NCBI RefSeq assembly: GCF_011398925.1
Contig: NZ_AP022842.1
Location: 1,538,001 to 1,602,000, forward strand
DNA length: 64,000 nt
From: Bacillus sp. KH172YL63
GTDB lineage: Bacteria; Bacillota; Bacilli; Bacillales; Bacillaceae_B
Direction: 5' to 3'
Shown here: positions 8,983 to 17,095 of the stretch, one piece after another
Layout of the letters: each line of letters opens with the position of its first letter
Numbering within the stretch: the first letter of the stretch is position 1
Program-made: the position numbers and the translations under genes
Notes under the pieces: generated by a model
Database searches by the model: none
Seen by the model: only the letters and a program-made list of their open reading frames with translations
What the model was told of the DNA's origin: nothing

Positions 8983-9615
8983 ATGACAAAAATTGATCCG
9001 GCTTTACTATACTCGACCGTACAGGCGAAACAGCGTGAGGGAGGTAAGGATATTCTCGGGAAAGATGATTTCCTGAAGATCCTGATGACCCAGCTCCAAA
9101 ATCAAGATCCGTTAAATCCGATGCAGGATAAAGACTTCATTGCCCAGATGGCAACCTTTTCCTCCTTGGAGCAGATGACCAACCTGACAAAGACGATGGA
9201 GAAATTTGTTGACAATCAAAATCAGTCCCAGTTGATTTCCTATAATCAATTTGTCGGAAAACAGGTGACCTGGCATAAAATCAATGAGTCAAACTCCGAT
9301 GATGTCCCTGAAATCGAGGAAGGTCAAGGGGTTGTGAAGGGAGTTCGATTTAAAGGGAACTCAGTGGAATTCATCATGGAGGATGGTACGATCCTGAATC
9401 CCGGAAATATCTCGCAGGTGAACGAAGCAGGAGCAGGCGAGACTTCCCTGGTGAATGCATCTCTCCTCATCGGGAAGAAAGTAACCTGGGATAACGGGGA
9501 AGGTGAGAAGAGCGCAGTTGTGAAATCCGTCTCGAAAAAAGATTCAGAGATTTGGATCCATACAGAAACAGGAGAGAAGATCTCCAGTAAAACAGTGAAT
9601 AAAATCGAATCTTAG
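8983..9615 (+). CDS. flgD: Flagellar hook cap protein FlgD with a duplicated C-terminal module
   Basis: FlgD caps the growing hook and guides FlgE polymerisation. The N-terminal export and capping part is clear: LGKDDFLKILMTQLQNQDP and FIAQMATFSSLEQM within residues 25-66. The protein is 210 residues, longer than the about 140 residues of B. subtilis FlgD. The extra length comes from a second copy of a module beginning GK(Q/K)VTW: one at about residues 90-147 and another at about 162-208, both with a V-VK-V strand and a later G-I-I pattern. It is followed 11 bases later by a TIGR02530-type gene. Confidence 0.93.
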   Translation: MTKIDPALLYSTVQAKQREGGKDILGKDDFLKILMTQLQNQDPLNPMQDKDFIAQMATFSSLEQMTNLTKTMEKFVDNQNQSQLISYNQFVGKQVTWHKINESNSDDVPEIEEGQGVVKGVRFKGNSVEFIMEDGTILNPGNISQVNEAGAGETSLVNASLLIGKKVTWDNGEGEKSAVVKSVSKKDSEIWIHTETGEKISSKTVNKIES

Positions 9616-9626
9616 GAAGTGGTCTT

Positions 9627-10016
9627 ATGGAAAAGACATTCTTTCATCGATCACCGCAGCCTATCATAGCAAGCCAGCAATCCAAAGCTGCCAAACCCGA
9701 TGCTCGGCCTTCTTCATCGTTTGCTGTTCAATTGGATCAAGCCCTTCAAGGCAAACCCAATATTCAGGTCAGTAAACATGCAAGAATAAGGATGGAGCAG
9801 CGCGGCATCTCCATCTCCCCTCAAACATGGGATGAGATCGGGGAAAAAGTGAAAGAAGCAAGATCCAAGGGCGTCAAGGATTCACTGGTCATATTGAACG
9901 ATGCGGCATTGATTGTCAGTGCCACAAATAAGACGGTGATCACGGCAATGGACCGGGAAGAAGCAAGGACACAAATCTTTACCAATATAAACGGAACTAT
10001 ATTAATCGATTCATAG
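9627..10016 (+). CDS. TIGR02530-type flagellar operon protein
   Basis: A 129-residue protein matching my memory of the family named after its place in flagellar operons (TIGR02530). The conserved core runs from SKHARIRMEQRGI (about residues 48-61) through LVILNDAALIVSATN to the C-terminal IFTNINGTILI. The first 45 residues are a hydrophilic, Ser/Gln-rich stretch, possibly an export or flexible segment. No enzymatic motif is seen. In other Bacillaceae it sits between flgD and flgE as here; B. subtilis appears to lack it. Its molecular role is unknown to me. Confidence 0.85.
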   Translation: MEKTFFHRSPQPIIASQQSKAAKPDARPSSSFAVQLDQALQGKPNIQVSKHARIRMEQRGISISPQTWDEIGEKVKEARSKGVKDSLVILNDAALIVSATNKTVITAMDREEARTQIFTNINGTILIDS

Positions 10017-10086
10017 GCTGGACCTGATAAGGAAGCCTGATGCTGTGGAATGACAGAAGCAGCATATACGAAAGGGGAAAAAATTC

Positions 10087-11313
10087 ATGCTACGTTCAAT
10101 GTATTCAGGTATTAGTGGAATGAAGAACTTTCAAACGAAACTCGACGTCATCGGTAATAACATCGCGAATGTAAATACGTATGGTTACAAAAAAGGCCGT
10201 GTCACGTTCCAGGATCTTATGAACCAAACCGTTTCAGGTGCCAGCAGGGCAACTGAAAATCGCGGTGGACAAAACGCCAAGCAGGTCGGATTAGGATCTT
10301 CCCTTTCCTCGATTGACACAATCCAGACTCAAGGGAGTCTCCAGACTACAGGCAGATCTTTGGATGTTGCGATTTCCGGTGACGGATACTTTGTCGTCAG
10401 ACAAGGTAATAACGAGCTTTATACACGTGCAGGAAACTTTTATCTGGATTCAAACGGAAACCTTGTAACAGGTCAAGGGAATCTTGTACAGGGATATCCA
10501 GTCAACGGTGCAGGGGAAGTCAATAAAAGCGGTGCAACTGATATTAAAATTGATACTAATACGACAATGGCACCACAGGCGACTGGAAACGCAATTTACA
10601 ATGGAAACCTGAAATCGAGCGCGCCCGTCAATACTGAAATTGAATTGGAAACGAAAGTCAAAGATTCCCTTGGACAAGACATCAGCTTGAAGATGATCAT
10701 GAAGAAGACAGGGTTGAATGAGTGGGATGTGACAGTTTCAAGCTTAACTAATGGGGTCTCCGTCAATCCTGCCACTACTTCAACGACCATCAATTTCGAT
10801 AACGAAGGGAAAGTGCAGGCCGGTTACGTTCCTTTCCAAATAGATTTAACGAATACAACTGGTGCGAATAACCAATCAATCAAGCTTGATTTCTCAAAAA
10901 TCACTCAGTTCGACAGCTCCTCTTCTGCCAATGTCGATACGGTTGACGGAAACTCTGAAGGATCCCTTGAAAGTTTCAATATTGGTTCTTCAGGTGAAGT
11001 GAACGGCGTATTTTCAAACGGTGAAGTAAGGGTGCTGAGTCAGCTTGCACTTGCCACTTTCTCTAATCCAGGCGGTCTGATGAAAGCTGGAAATAATTTA
11101 TTCCAGGCTTCAAACAACTCAGGGCTGCCGAACCAGGGTGTTCCTGGTGAAGGAAGGGGTGCTCTACAGTCAGGTTCACTGGAAATGTCCAATGTTGACC
11201 TGTCTGAAGAATTCACCGAAATGATCACTGCTCAGCGTGGATTCCAGGCAAACACGAGAATCATCACAACGTCGGATGAAATTTTACAAGAGCTAGTAAA
11301 CTTAAAACGTTAA
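10087..11313 (+). CDS. flgE: Flagellar hook protein FlgE (long form)
   Basis: A 408-residue hook subunit. The N-terminal axial helix region LRSMYSGISGMKNFQTKL with NNIANVNTYGYKK, the TTGRSLDVAISGDGYFVV motif, and the C-terminal EMSNVDLSEEFTEMITAQR segment identify the FlgE/F/G family. Its place after flgD and its ETKVKDSLGQ middle point to the hook protein. At 408 residues it is far longer than the about 264 of B. subtilis FlgE; the extra residues (roughly 155-300) form a middle, surface-exposed D2-like domain as in Salmonella-type hooks. Start ATG follows AAAGGGG. Confidence 0.92.
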   Translation: MLRSMYSGISGMKNFQTKLDVIGNNIANVNTYGYKKGRVTFQDLMNQTVSGASRATENRGGQNAKQVGLGSSLSSIDTIQTQGSLQTTGRSLDVAISGDGYFVVRQGNNELYTRAGNFYLDSNGNLVTGQGNLVQGYPVNGAGEVNKSGATDIKIDTNTTMAPQATGNAIYNGNLKSSAPVNTEIELETKVKDSLGQDISLKMIMKKTGLNEWDVTVSSLTNGVSVNPATTSTTINFDNEGKVQAGYVPFQIDLTNTTGANNQSIKLDFSKITQFDSSSSANVDTVDGNSEGSLESFNIGSSGEVNGVFSNGEVRVLSQLALATFSNPGGLMKAGNNLFQASNNSGLPNQGVPGEGRGALQSGSLEMSNVDLSEEFTEMITAQRGFQANTRIITTSDEILQELVNLKR

Positions 11314-11324
11314 TTCCTTAGAAT

Positions 11325-11382
11325 GGGAGGAAGGGACTGATTGATCCAAAGATGAAGTAGGAGTAGTCAGTCCCAATAAACA
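11325..11382 (+). promoter_or_regulatory. Hairpin-bridged ribosome binding site of swrD
   Basis: A strong Shine-Dalgarno-like GGGAGGAA (11325-11332) lies 50 bases before the swrD ATG, too far to act directly. Between them GGGACTGA (11333-11340) and TCAGTCCC (11367-11374) are exact complements, extendable by T-G and T-A pairs. Folding this hairpin would leave only AATAAACA between GGGAGGAA and the ATG, an ideal spacing. A weaker AGGAG at 11359-11363 sits in the loop, 19 bases from the ATG. The sequence complementarity is seen; the function is inferred. Confidence 0.5.
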
Positions 11383-11604
11383 ATGATTACGTTGACCAGA
11401 TTGAATGGCAAGACTTTCACATTGAATGCCCTATACATAGAAACGGTTGAAGCCTTCCCGGATACAACGATTCTATTAACAAATGGCAGGCGTTATGTAG
11501 TGAAAGAAACCGTGGAAGAAGTGAAGAACCTTTCAATGCAGTTCTTCCAAAAAGTGAATGTATTTAACCTGCCACATGAGGGGGGAAGTAAAGATGAAGA
11601 GTAA
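11383..11604 (+). CDS. swrD: Swarming motility protein SwrD (FlbD family)
   Basis: A 73-residue cytoplasmic protein of the FlbD/SwrD (YlzI) family. It begins MITLTRLNGKTFTLNALYI and contains PDTTILLTNGRRYVVKET, the usual family pattern. In B. subtilis SwrD raises flagellar motor power and is needed for swarming. It overlaps the start of fliL by 11 bases. No normal ribosome binding site lies immediately upstream; see the hairpin-bridged site described at 11325-11382. Confidence 0.9.
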   Translation: MITLTRLNGKTFTLNALYIETVEAFPDTTILLTNGRRYVVKETVEEVKNLSMQFFQKVNVFNLPHEGGSKDEE

Positions 11605-12019
11605 GGCCCTCACCATCATGATGATTACGTTGGCGACCATTACGCTTATCGGCGTGATTGCCCTGGTCGTCATCCTGAAATTTTCAGGCGATGAAGAAGT
11701 GAAGGAACCGACGATCGAGGAAGTCATCGAATACTCGGTTGATGTTCCCGAAACGACAACAAATCTCATGAGCAATGACTTTATTCGTATCTCATTTAAA
11801 ATCCAAACAGATAGTAAAAAAGCGAAAAGTGAATTGGAAAAGAGAAATTTTCAAGTGAATAATATCATCATAGAAGAGCTTTCTGAATTAAAGGCCGCAG
11901 AACTTCAAGGGAAAAAAGGGAAAGACCTGATCGAGACAAAGGTCAGGGATAAAGTGAATTCCCTCATGCAAGAAGGCAAGGTAGAAAAAGTTTATATCAC
12001 CTCTATGATGATTCAATAA
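11594..12019 (+). CDS. fliL: Flagellar basal-body associated protein FliL
   Basis: A 141-residue single-pass inner-membrane protein that surrounds the stator and supports torque at high load. The N-terminal transmembrane segment (about residues 6-28, IMMITLATITLIGVIALVVI) is followed by an extracytoplasmic domain with SVDVPETTTNL and the C-terminal VEKVYITSMMIQ, typical of FliL. ATG 11594 is chosen because GAGGGGGGAAG is just upstream; earlier in-frame ATGs at 11558 and 11576 lie inside swrD and lack this site. Confidence 0.9.
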   Translation: MKSKALTIMMITLATITLIGVIALVVILKFSGDEEVKEPTIEEVIEYSVDVPETTTNLMSNDFIRISFKIQTDSKKAKSELEKRNFQVNNIIIEELSELKAAELQGKKGKDLIETKVRDKVNSLMQEGKVEKVYITSMMIQ

Positions 12020-12053
12020 AGTAGCCTATGATGGAAGGTTTGGAGGTGAAGGA

Positions 12054-13052
12054 ATGGCAAGTGAAGTTTTATCCCAAAGTGAAATAGACGCTTTATTATC
12101 AGCCCTCAACACTGGGGAAATGAGTGCGGATGATTTCAAAAAAGAAGAAGAAGAGAAAAAAGTAAAAGTATACGACTTTAAGAGGGCATTGCGCTTTTCA
12201 AAAGATCAAATACGGAGTTTAACAAGGATACATGAAAACTTCGCGAGGATTTTGACTACCTATTTTTCTGCGCAACTAAGGACATACGTTCAAATTAATG
12301 TTGCATCTGCGGATCAAATCCCCTACGAAGAGTTCATCAGGTCTGTCCCTAAGATGACGATCCTGAACGTATATGAATTGCCGCCGCTTGAAGGCAGAAT
12401 CCTGATGGAAATCAACCCGAATATCGCCTATTCAATGATGGACCGGGTGATGGGGGGAAGAGGGACAAGCTTTAATAAAGTGGAGAATCTGACGGAAATC
12501 GAAACGCGAATCATGAGTCAGCTTTTCGAAAAAGCCTTCGAGAATTTAAGGGAAGCCTGGAGTACGGTTGTCGATGTTGATCCGGTTTTTGAAGAGTTTG
12601 AGGTGAATCCCCAATTTCTTCAGATGGTTTCTCCAAATGAGACGGTGGTTGTCATTTCTTTGAATACGACAATCGGTGAAACAAGCGGCATGATCAATAT
12701 CTGCATCCCGCACGTCGTCTTAGAACCGATACTTCCGAAACTGGCCGGCAGTTACTGGATGGAGTCGAAAAAGAAAGAAAGCAATCCGGAAGAAACTGCA
12801 CAACTTGAACGAAGAATCAAGAAGGCGCATGTACCGGTCATCGCTGAACTGGGACATTCCGATATTACGATTGAAGAATTCCTTGTTCTAAATATCGGGG
12901 ATGTCATCCAGATGAATACACGCATTGATGATCCTTTGACGATAAGGGTCGGCGATGTTCCTAAATTTACCGCACAGCCGGGTAAATCGAATAAAAAAAT
13001 GGCAGTGCAAATACTAGATTCATTGAAGGGGGGAGACGACGATGATGAGTGA
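12054..13052 (+). CDS. fliM: Flagellar motor switch protein FliM
   Basis: A 332-residue C-ring protein that binds CheY-P and transmits the switch signal. The N-terminal CheY-binding peptide is the conserved LSQSEIDALLSAL (residues 5-17). The middle CheC-like domain follows, with GGRGTSFNKVENLTEIE near residues 134-150. The C-terminal SpoA/FliN-like domain lies around residues 258-322 (HSDITIEEFLVLNIGDVI). It overlaps fliY by 11 bases, suggesting coupled synthesis of the two switch proteins. Confidence 0.97.
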   Translation: MASEVLSQSEIDALLSALNTGEMSADDFKKEEEEKKVKVYDFKRALRFSKDQIRSLTRIHENFARILTTYFSAQLRTYVQINVASADQIPYEEFIRSVPKMTILNVYELPPLEGRILMEINPNIAYSMMDRVMGGRGTSFNKVENLTEIETRIMSQLFEKAFENLREAWSTVVDVDPVFEEFEVNPQFLQMVSPNETVVVISLNTTIGETSGMINICIPHVVLEPILPKLAGSYWMESKKKESNPEETAQLERRIKKAHVPVIAELGHSDITIEEFLVLNIGDVIQMNTRIDDPLTIRVGDVPKFTAQPGKSNKKMAVQILDSLKGGDDDDE

Positions 13053-14202
13053 TGATATGTTATCACAAGATGAAATCGATGCGTTACTCCGGGGATCTGC
13101 TGAACCCGAAGAAGAAGTGGAAGTCCGAAAAGAGATTAACATGAGTGAATACATCAGCAGCATGGAAGAAGATGCTTTGGGAGAAATCGGGAATATTTCC
13201 TTTGGGAGTTCAGCGACTGCCCTATCCACTCTTTTAAATCAGAAGGTTGAGATCACAACCCCTAAGGTAAGCATCATTGACCGAAATTACCTGGAAGAGG
13301 AATTCCCTCATCCATATGCGGCTATCCAAGTGAAGTATACAGAAGGTTTTTCTGGAGCGAACTTATTGGTCATCAAACAGACGGACGCTTCCATTATCGC
13401 CGACCTGATGCTTGGCGGGGATGGAAGGAATCCATCCGGTGACCTGGGAGAAATCCAACTGAGTGCAGTACAAGAAGCGATGAATCAGATGATGGGGTCC
13501 GCAGCGACGTCGATGTCGACGGTATTCAGCAAGAAGGTGGATATTTCACCTCCTTCCATCGACCTCATGTACATACCTAAAGGTGAAGGCGAAGAAAACA
13601 TCCCGGACCAGGATCTACTGGTAAAGGTTTCATTTTCTTTGAAGATAGGAGATCTCATTGATTCAAACATCATGCAGCTCCTTCCATTGCATTTCGCCAA
13701 AAGCCTTGTAGACGAGTTGATGAATGGGGGGCAGGCAGAGGAAGAAGCGGCACCAACTGTCACACCAACGCCAGAGGCGCCTCAGGCATCCCAGCAGCCT
13801 GTTCATCAAGAGATGCAGGCACCACAAGCCCCGCTTTCAGCTCCACAACATCTTGGGGGGCACGGCATGAACACAGAGCCTGTCAACGTACAGCCGGCTA
13901 CATTCAGCAACTTTGAACCTGCTGCACTGGGGCAAAATGAAACGAAGAATCTCAATATGCTTCTGGATATTCCTTTACAGGTGACAGTGGAACTCGGCAG
14001 GACCAACAGATCTGTCAGAGATATCCTTGAATTATCTTCAGGCTCGATCATAGAACTTGATAAACTGGCCGGCGAACCGGTTGATATTCTTGTGAACAGC
14101 CAGTTGATGGCCAAAGGAGAAGTCGTCGTGATCGATGAAAACTTCGGGGTAAGGATCACTGACATAGTCAGTCAAAGTGACCGCTTGAAAAAACTTAAAT
14201 AA
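13042..14202 (+). CDS. fliY: Flagellar motor switch phosphatase FliY
   Basis: A 386-residue C-ring protein combining an N-terminal CheY-P-binding peptide (LSQDEIDALLRG), a CheC-like phosphatase domain with two active-site motifs (ALGEIGNISFGSSA near residue 48 and AVQEAMNQMMGSA near residue 146), a Pro/Gln-rich linker (about residues 240-290), and a C-terminal FliN domain (LDIPLQVTVELGRT onward). In Gram-positive flagella it replaces FliN and dephosphorylates CheY. ATG 13042 or 13045 both fit the GGGGGGAGA ribosome binding site. Confidence 0.95.
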   Translation: MMSDDMLSQDEIDALLRGSAEPEEEVEVRKEINMSEYISSMEEDALGEIGNISFGSSATALSTLLNQKVEITTPKVSIIDRNYLEEEFPHPYAAIQVKYTEGFSGANLLVIKQTDASIIADLMLGGDGRNPSGDLGEIQLSAVQEAMNQMMGSAATSMSTVFSKKVDISPPSIDLMYIPKGEGEENIPDQDLLVKVSFSLKIGDLIDSNIMQLLPLHFAKSLVDELMNGGQAEEEAAPTVTPTPEAPQASQQPVHQEMQAPQAPLSAPQHLGGHGMNTEPVNVQPATFSNFEPAALGQNETKNLNMLLDIPLQVTVELGRTNRSVRDILELSSGSIIELDKLAGEPVDILVNSQLMAKGEVVVIDENFGVRITDIVSQSDRLKKLK

Positions 14203-14353
14203 TACAGGCTCTTATCGGAAATGCTGTTTCTGACCAGATGAGGAAGGACCGCTGAAAAAACCGGGATCCATCCTCGGAGTCACCTGAAAGGAACCTTGTC
14301 CGATACGGGCCATATAAAAATAAAATACAAAGATAATGTGGAGGATGAGAGTA

Positions 14354-14716
14354 ATGTCAAATAAAATTCTAATTGTGGATGATGCAGCCTTTATGAGAAT
14401 GATGATTAAAGATATTTTAACGAAAAACGGGTTTGAGGTTGTCGGTGAAGCAGCTGATGGAAGTCAGGCTGTTGAGAAATATAAAGAACTGAAACCGGAT
14501 CTTGTCACAATGGACATTACGATGCCTGAAAAAGACGGGATTGCAGCATTGAAGGAAATCAAAGGGATGGATGCCGGTGCAAAGATCATCATGTGTTCTG
14601 CCATGGGGCAACAGGCGATGGTCATCGATGCCATCCAGGCCGGTGCAAAGGATTTCATCGTCAAGCCATTCCAGGCAGATCGTGTAATTGAAGCGATCCA
14701 GAAAGCGTTAAGCTAA
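14354..14716 (+). CDS. cheY: Chemotaxis response regulator CheY
   Basis: A 120-residue single receiver domain phosphorylated by CheA; CheY-P binds FliM to change motor rotation. The phosphorylated Asp54 is in DLVTMDITMPEKDG, the acidic pair DD is at residues 9-10, the conserved switch Ser is in IIMCSAMGQQ, and Lys is in FIVKPFQ. ATG 14354 follows TGGAGGATGAG; upstream in-frame ATGs at 14336 and 14345 lie before or inside that site. It is preceded by an unusual 151-bp gap after fliY. Confidence 0.95.
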   Translation: MSNKILIVDDAAFMRMMIKDILTKNGFEVVGEAADGSQAVEKYKELKPDLVTMDITMPEKDGIAALKEIKGMDAGAKIIMCSAMGQQAMVIDAIQAGAKDFIVKPFQADRVIEAIQKALS

Positions 14717-14741
14717 CAGATCTATAAGAAGGTGCATGTGT

Positions 14742-15371
14742 TTGAAGAATGTGATAGTAGCAATCACCTTATTCATGTTATCTGTATGTGTGGCGCCTGC
14801 CGCCTCTGCAGAAGTGAATAATGTGAAGGACTGTATAGAACAACCAGATAAATGCAGCGATAAACAAACATCCGAAGTGGAAGGTTCTGAATCAGGGCTT
14901 TCCACGTCGGTTACGTTTCTCGATTACGTCAAGATGGTATTTGCCCTGATCTTTGTCGTTTTGCTTATTTATTTTTTACTGAGGTTTATCAATCAGAAGG
15001 GCAGATCCTTTCAACAAACGAAATTAATCAATCACTTGGGAGGGGCGCCTCTCGGGGGGAATCGCTCCGTCCAGGTTGTAAAGGTCGGCAGGCAGGTGTT
15101 TGTGTTGGGTGTCGGTGAGGATATCCAGCTTCTGAAGGAAGTAAGAGATGAAGAGGAGAAGGAAGAAATTCTTTCCTATTACCAGGAATCACAATTTACT
15201 GATGCTAAGACGACGGTCACAAGCTGGTTATCAAAGGTGAAAGAATATCAGCAGCCCTCATCAGCGGGCACATTTCAATCCCAGTTGAAGACACAGCTGG
15301 AAGAGATGAACCGGAGCCGGAAAAAAATGCTCCAAGACCTGAAAAATAAGGGGAATCATTCAGATGAATGA
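14742..15371 (+). CDS. fliO: Flagellar biosynthetic protein FliO (FliZ)
   Basis: About 209 residues; it helps assemble the FliP ring of the export gate. There is an N-terminal signal-like hydrophobic segment ending in ASA, a short extracytoplasmic stretch with two Cys residues (VKDCIEQPDKCSD), a transmembrane segment near residues 66-86 (MVFALIFVVLLIYFLLRF), and a cytoplasmic FliO domain with LINHLGGAPLGGNRSVQVV. TTG 14742 is preferred because the AGAAGGTG site is eight bases away, whereas the overlapping ATG 14736 is only about two bases from it. Confidence 0.85.
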   Translation: MKNVIVAITLFMLSVCVAPAASAEVNNVKDCIEQPDKCSDKQTSEVEGSESGLSTSVTFLDYVKMVFALIFVVLLIYFLLRFINQKGRSFQQTKLINHLGGAPLGGNRSVQVVKVGRQVFVLGVGEDIQLLKEVRDEEEKEEILSYYQESQFTDAKTTVTSWLSKVKEYQQPSSAGTFQSQLKTQLEEMNRSRKKMLQDLKNKGNHSDE

Positions 15372-16029
15372 GTTCATGGAGTTTTTTAACAGCAGTTCTG
15401 CAGAGAGCGTATCCACGAGTGTAAAGCTGTTATTATTATTTACTGTCTTGTCACTCGCACCAAGCATCCTGATCCTGATGACATCTTTCACCCGTATTAT
15501 GATTGTCCTTTCCTTTGTGAGGACGTCACTTGCAACGCAACAAATGCCGCCAAATCAAGTATTGATTGGACTGTCTTTATTTCTTACCTTCTTTATTATG
15601 GCTCCGACCTTTCAGGAGGTAAACGATGAAGCTTTGACACCTCTTTTCAATGAAGAAATCAATCTTGAAGAAGCCTATGATAAGGCGTCGATACCTTTTA
15701 AAGAATTCATGAGCAAGCAGACAAGGCAAAAGGACCTTGAGTTGTTTCTGCAATATTCAGGGGCTGAACGTCCTGAATCGGTAAAAGATATTCCTCTCAC
15801 ATCCTTAGTGCCTGCATTTGCACTCAGTGAAATTAAAACGGCGTTTCAGATCGGCTTCATGGTCTTCATCCCATTCCTCGTCATCGACATGGTCGTGGCC
15901 AGTGTCCTGATGTCCATGGGAATGATGATGCTGCCGCCTGTCATGATTTCATTACCGTTCAAAATTTTACTGTTTGTGCTTGTGGACGGCTGGTATTTAG
16001 TCATAAAATCTCTTTTACAAAGTTTTTAA
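15364..16029 (+). CDS. fliP: Flagellar export gate protein FliP
   Basis: A 221-residue polytopic membrane protein that forms the core pore of the export gate with FliQ and FliR. Family hallmarks are LAPSILILMTSFTRIMIVLS, the LATQQMPPNQVLIGLSLFLT segment, and the C-terminal PFLVIDMVVASVLMSMGMMM. Four transmembrane segments are visible, the first possibly cleaved in some relatives. It overlaps fliO by eight bases and precedes fliQ by 14, in the conserved fliOPQR order. Confidence 0.97.
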   Translation: MNEFMEFFNSSSAESVSTSVKLLLLFTVLSLAPSILILMTSFTRIMIVLSFVRTSLATQQMPPNQVLIGLSLFLTFFIMAPTFQEVNDEALTPLFNEEINLEEAYDKASIPFKEFMSKQTRQKDLELFLQYSGAERPESVKDIPLTSLVPAFALSEIKTAFQIGFMVFIPFLVIDMVVASVLMSMGMMMLPPVMISLPFKILLFVLVDGWYLVIKSLLQSF

Positions 16030-16043
16030 GTAGGTGAGTTTCA

Positions 16044-16313
16044 ATGAATGCAGAATCGGTTATTGCGCTGGCAGAACGGGGGATCTACGTCACCCTTATC
16101 GTGTCGGCTCCCTTATTGCTGTTAGCCCTGATTGTCGGACTGATGGTCAGTATCTTCCAGGCAACAACGCAAATACAGGAGCAAACGTTGGCCTTTATTC
16201 CTAAAATCGTGGCCGTACTGATCGGGGTCGTATTCTTCGGGCCGTGGATGCTGACGAAGCTCGTCACATACACATCACAGATTTTTTCAGATTTAACAAG
16301 GTTTGTCGGGTAA
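16044..16313 (+). CDS. fliQ: Flagellar export gate protein FliQ
   Basis: An 89-residue protein with two hydrophobic hairpin segments (about residues 14-40 and 50-75). It wraps around the FliP/FliR pore of the flagellar export gate. The motif IFQATTQIQEQTLAFIPKI between the two segments is diagnostic. The start ATG has TAGGTGAG upstream. Its stop overlaps the possible start region of fliR. Confidence 0.96.
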   Translation: MNAESVIALAERGIYVTLIVSAPLLLLALIVGLMVSIFQATTQIQEQTLAFIPKIVAVLIGVVFFGPWMLTKLVTYTSQIFSDLTRFVG

Positions 16314-16317
16314 GGTG

Positions 16318-17094
16318 ATGGAAGAGCTCGTCCCGATATTACCAGTGTATTTACTCATTTTTGTCAGGGTTTCTGCTTTTTTTGTCACCATGCCATTATT
16401 TTCATACCGCAACATTCCGGCACAGCACCGGATTGCATTTTCGGCGGTCCTTTCGTGGGTCATGTACTATAGCATTGAATCCAAGGCAATCGAAATTAAC
16501 GGACAATATTTACTATTGGTCATGAAAGAAACGATGATCGGGCTCTTGATCGGGTTTGTTGCTTACATGATCGTAACGGCGATTCAAATAGCAGGGGGAT
16601 TCATCGATTTCCAAATGGGCTTTGCCATAGCCAATGTCATCGATCCCCAAACAGGTGCACAGAGCCCGTTGACCGGTCAATATCTGTATACGTTCGCTCT
16701 GTTATTGCTCCTTGCATTGAACGGTCACCACTTATTGCTGGATGGGATATTTTACAGCTATCAGCTGATCCCGATCGACTCTCCCTGGATCCCTTTTGGA
16801 GATGAGGGTTTGCTCGATTATGTGATCACATCCTTTAATTCCATGTTCATCATCGCTTTTCAAATGTCCATCCCTGTTGTCGCCACCCTGTTTCTGGTAG
16901 ACGTGGCATTGGGGATTGTCGCGAGGACCGTCCCCCAGTTGAATATCTTTGTTGTCGGCTTCCCAATAAAGATTGCGGTCGCATTTATCGTGTTATTCAT
17001 TGTCATGGGGGTCACATTCTCAGTCATACAGAGATTGTTTGAAATGATGTTTGTGACGATGAGAGATTTAATGAAGATTATTGGGGGCACGTAA
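16318..17094 (+). CDS. fliR: Flagellar export gate protein FliR
   Basis: About 258 residues with roughly six transmembrane segments; it closes the FliP5-FliR1 gate ring. Conserved stretches are LIFVRVSAFFVTMPLFS near the N-terminus, GGFIDFQMGFAIANVIDPQTG (residues near 95-115), and LNGHHLLLDGIFYSY. The start is uncertain: ATG 16318, GTG 16315 and TTG 16303 are all in frame, and none has a clean ribosome binding site, which suggests coupling to fliQ translation. The ATG gives the best match to relatives. Confidence 0.92.
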   Translation: MEELVPILPVYLLIFVRVSAFFVTMPLFSYRNIPAQHRIAFSAVLSWVMYYSIESKAIEINGQYLLLVMKETMIGLLIGFVAYMIVTAIQIAGGFIDFQMGFAIANVIDPQTGAQSPLTGQYLYTFALLLLLALNGHHLLLDGIFYSYQLIPIDSPWIPFGDEGLLDYVITSFNSMFIIAFQMSIPVVATLFLVDVALGIVARTVPQLNIFVVGFPIKIAVAFIVLFIVMGVTFSVIQRLFEMMFVTMRDLMKIIGGT

Positions 17095-17095
17095 A

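Noticed and set aside
14203..14353. Possible sigma-D promoter (TCCGATAC) before cheY
   Set aside because: The -10 matches only partly and no TAAA lies at the required distance, so an internal motility promoter could not be supported.
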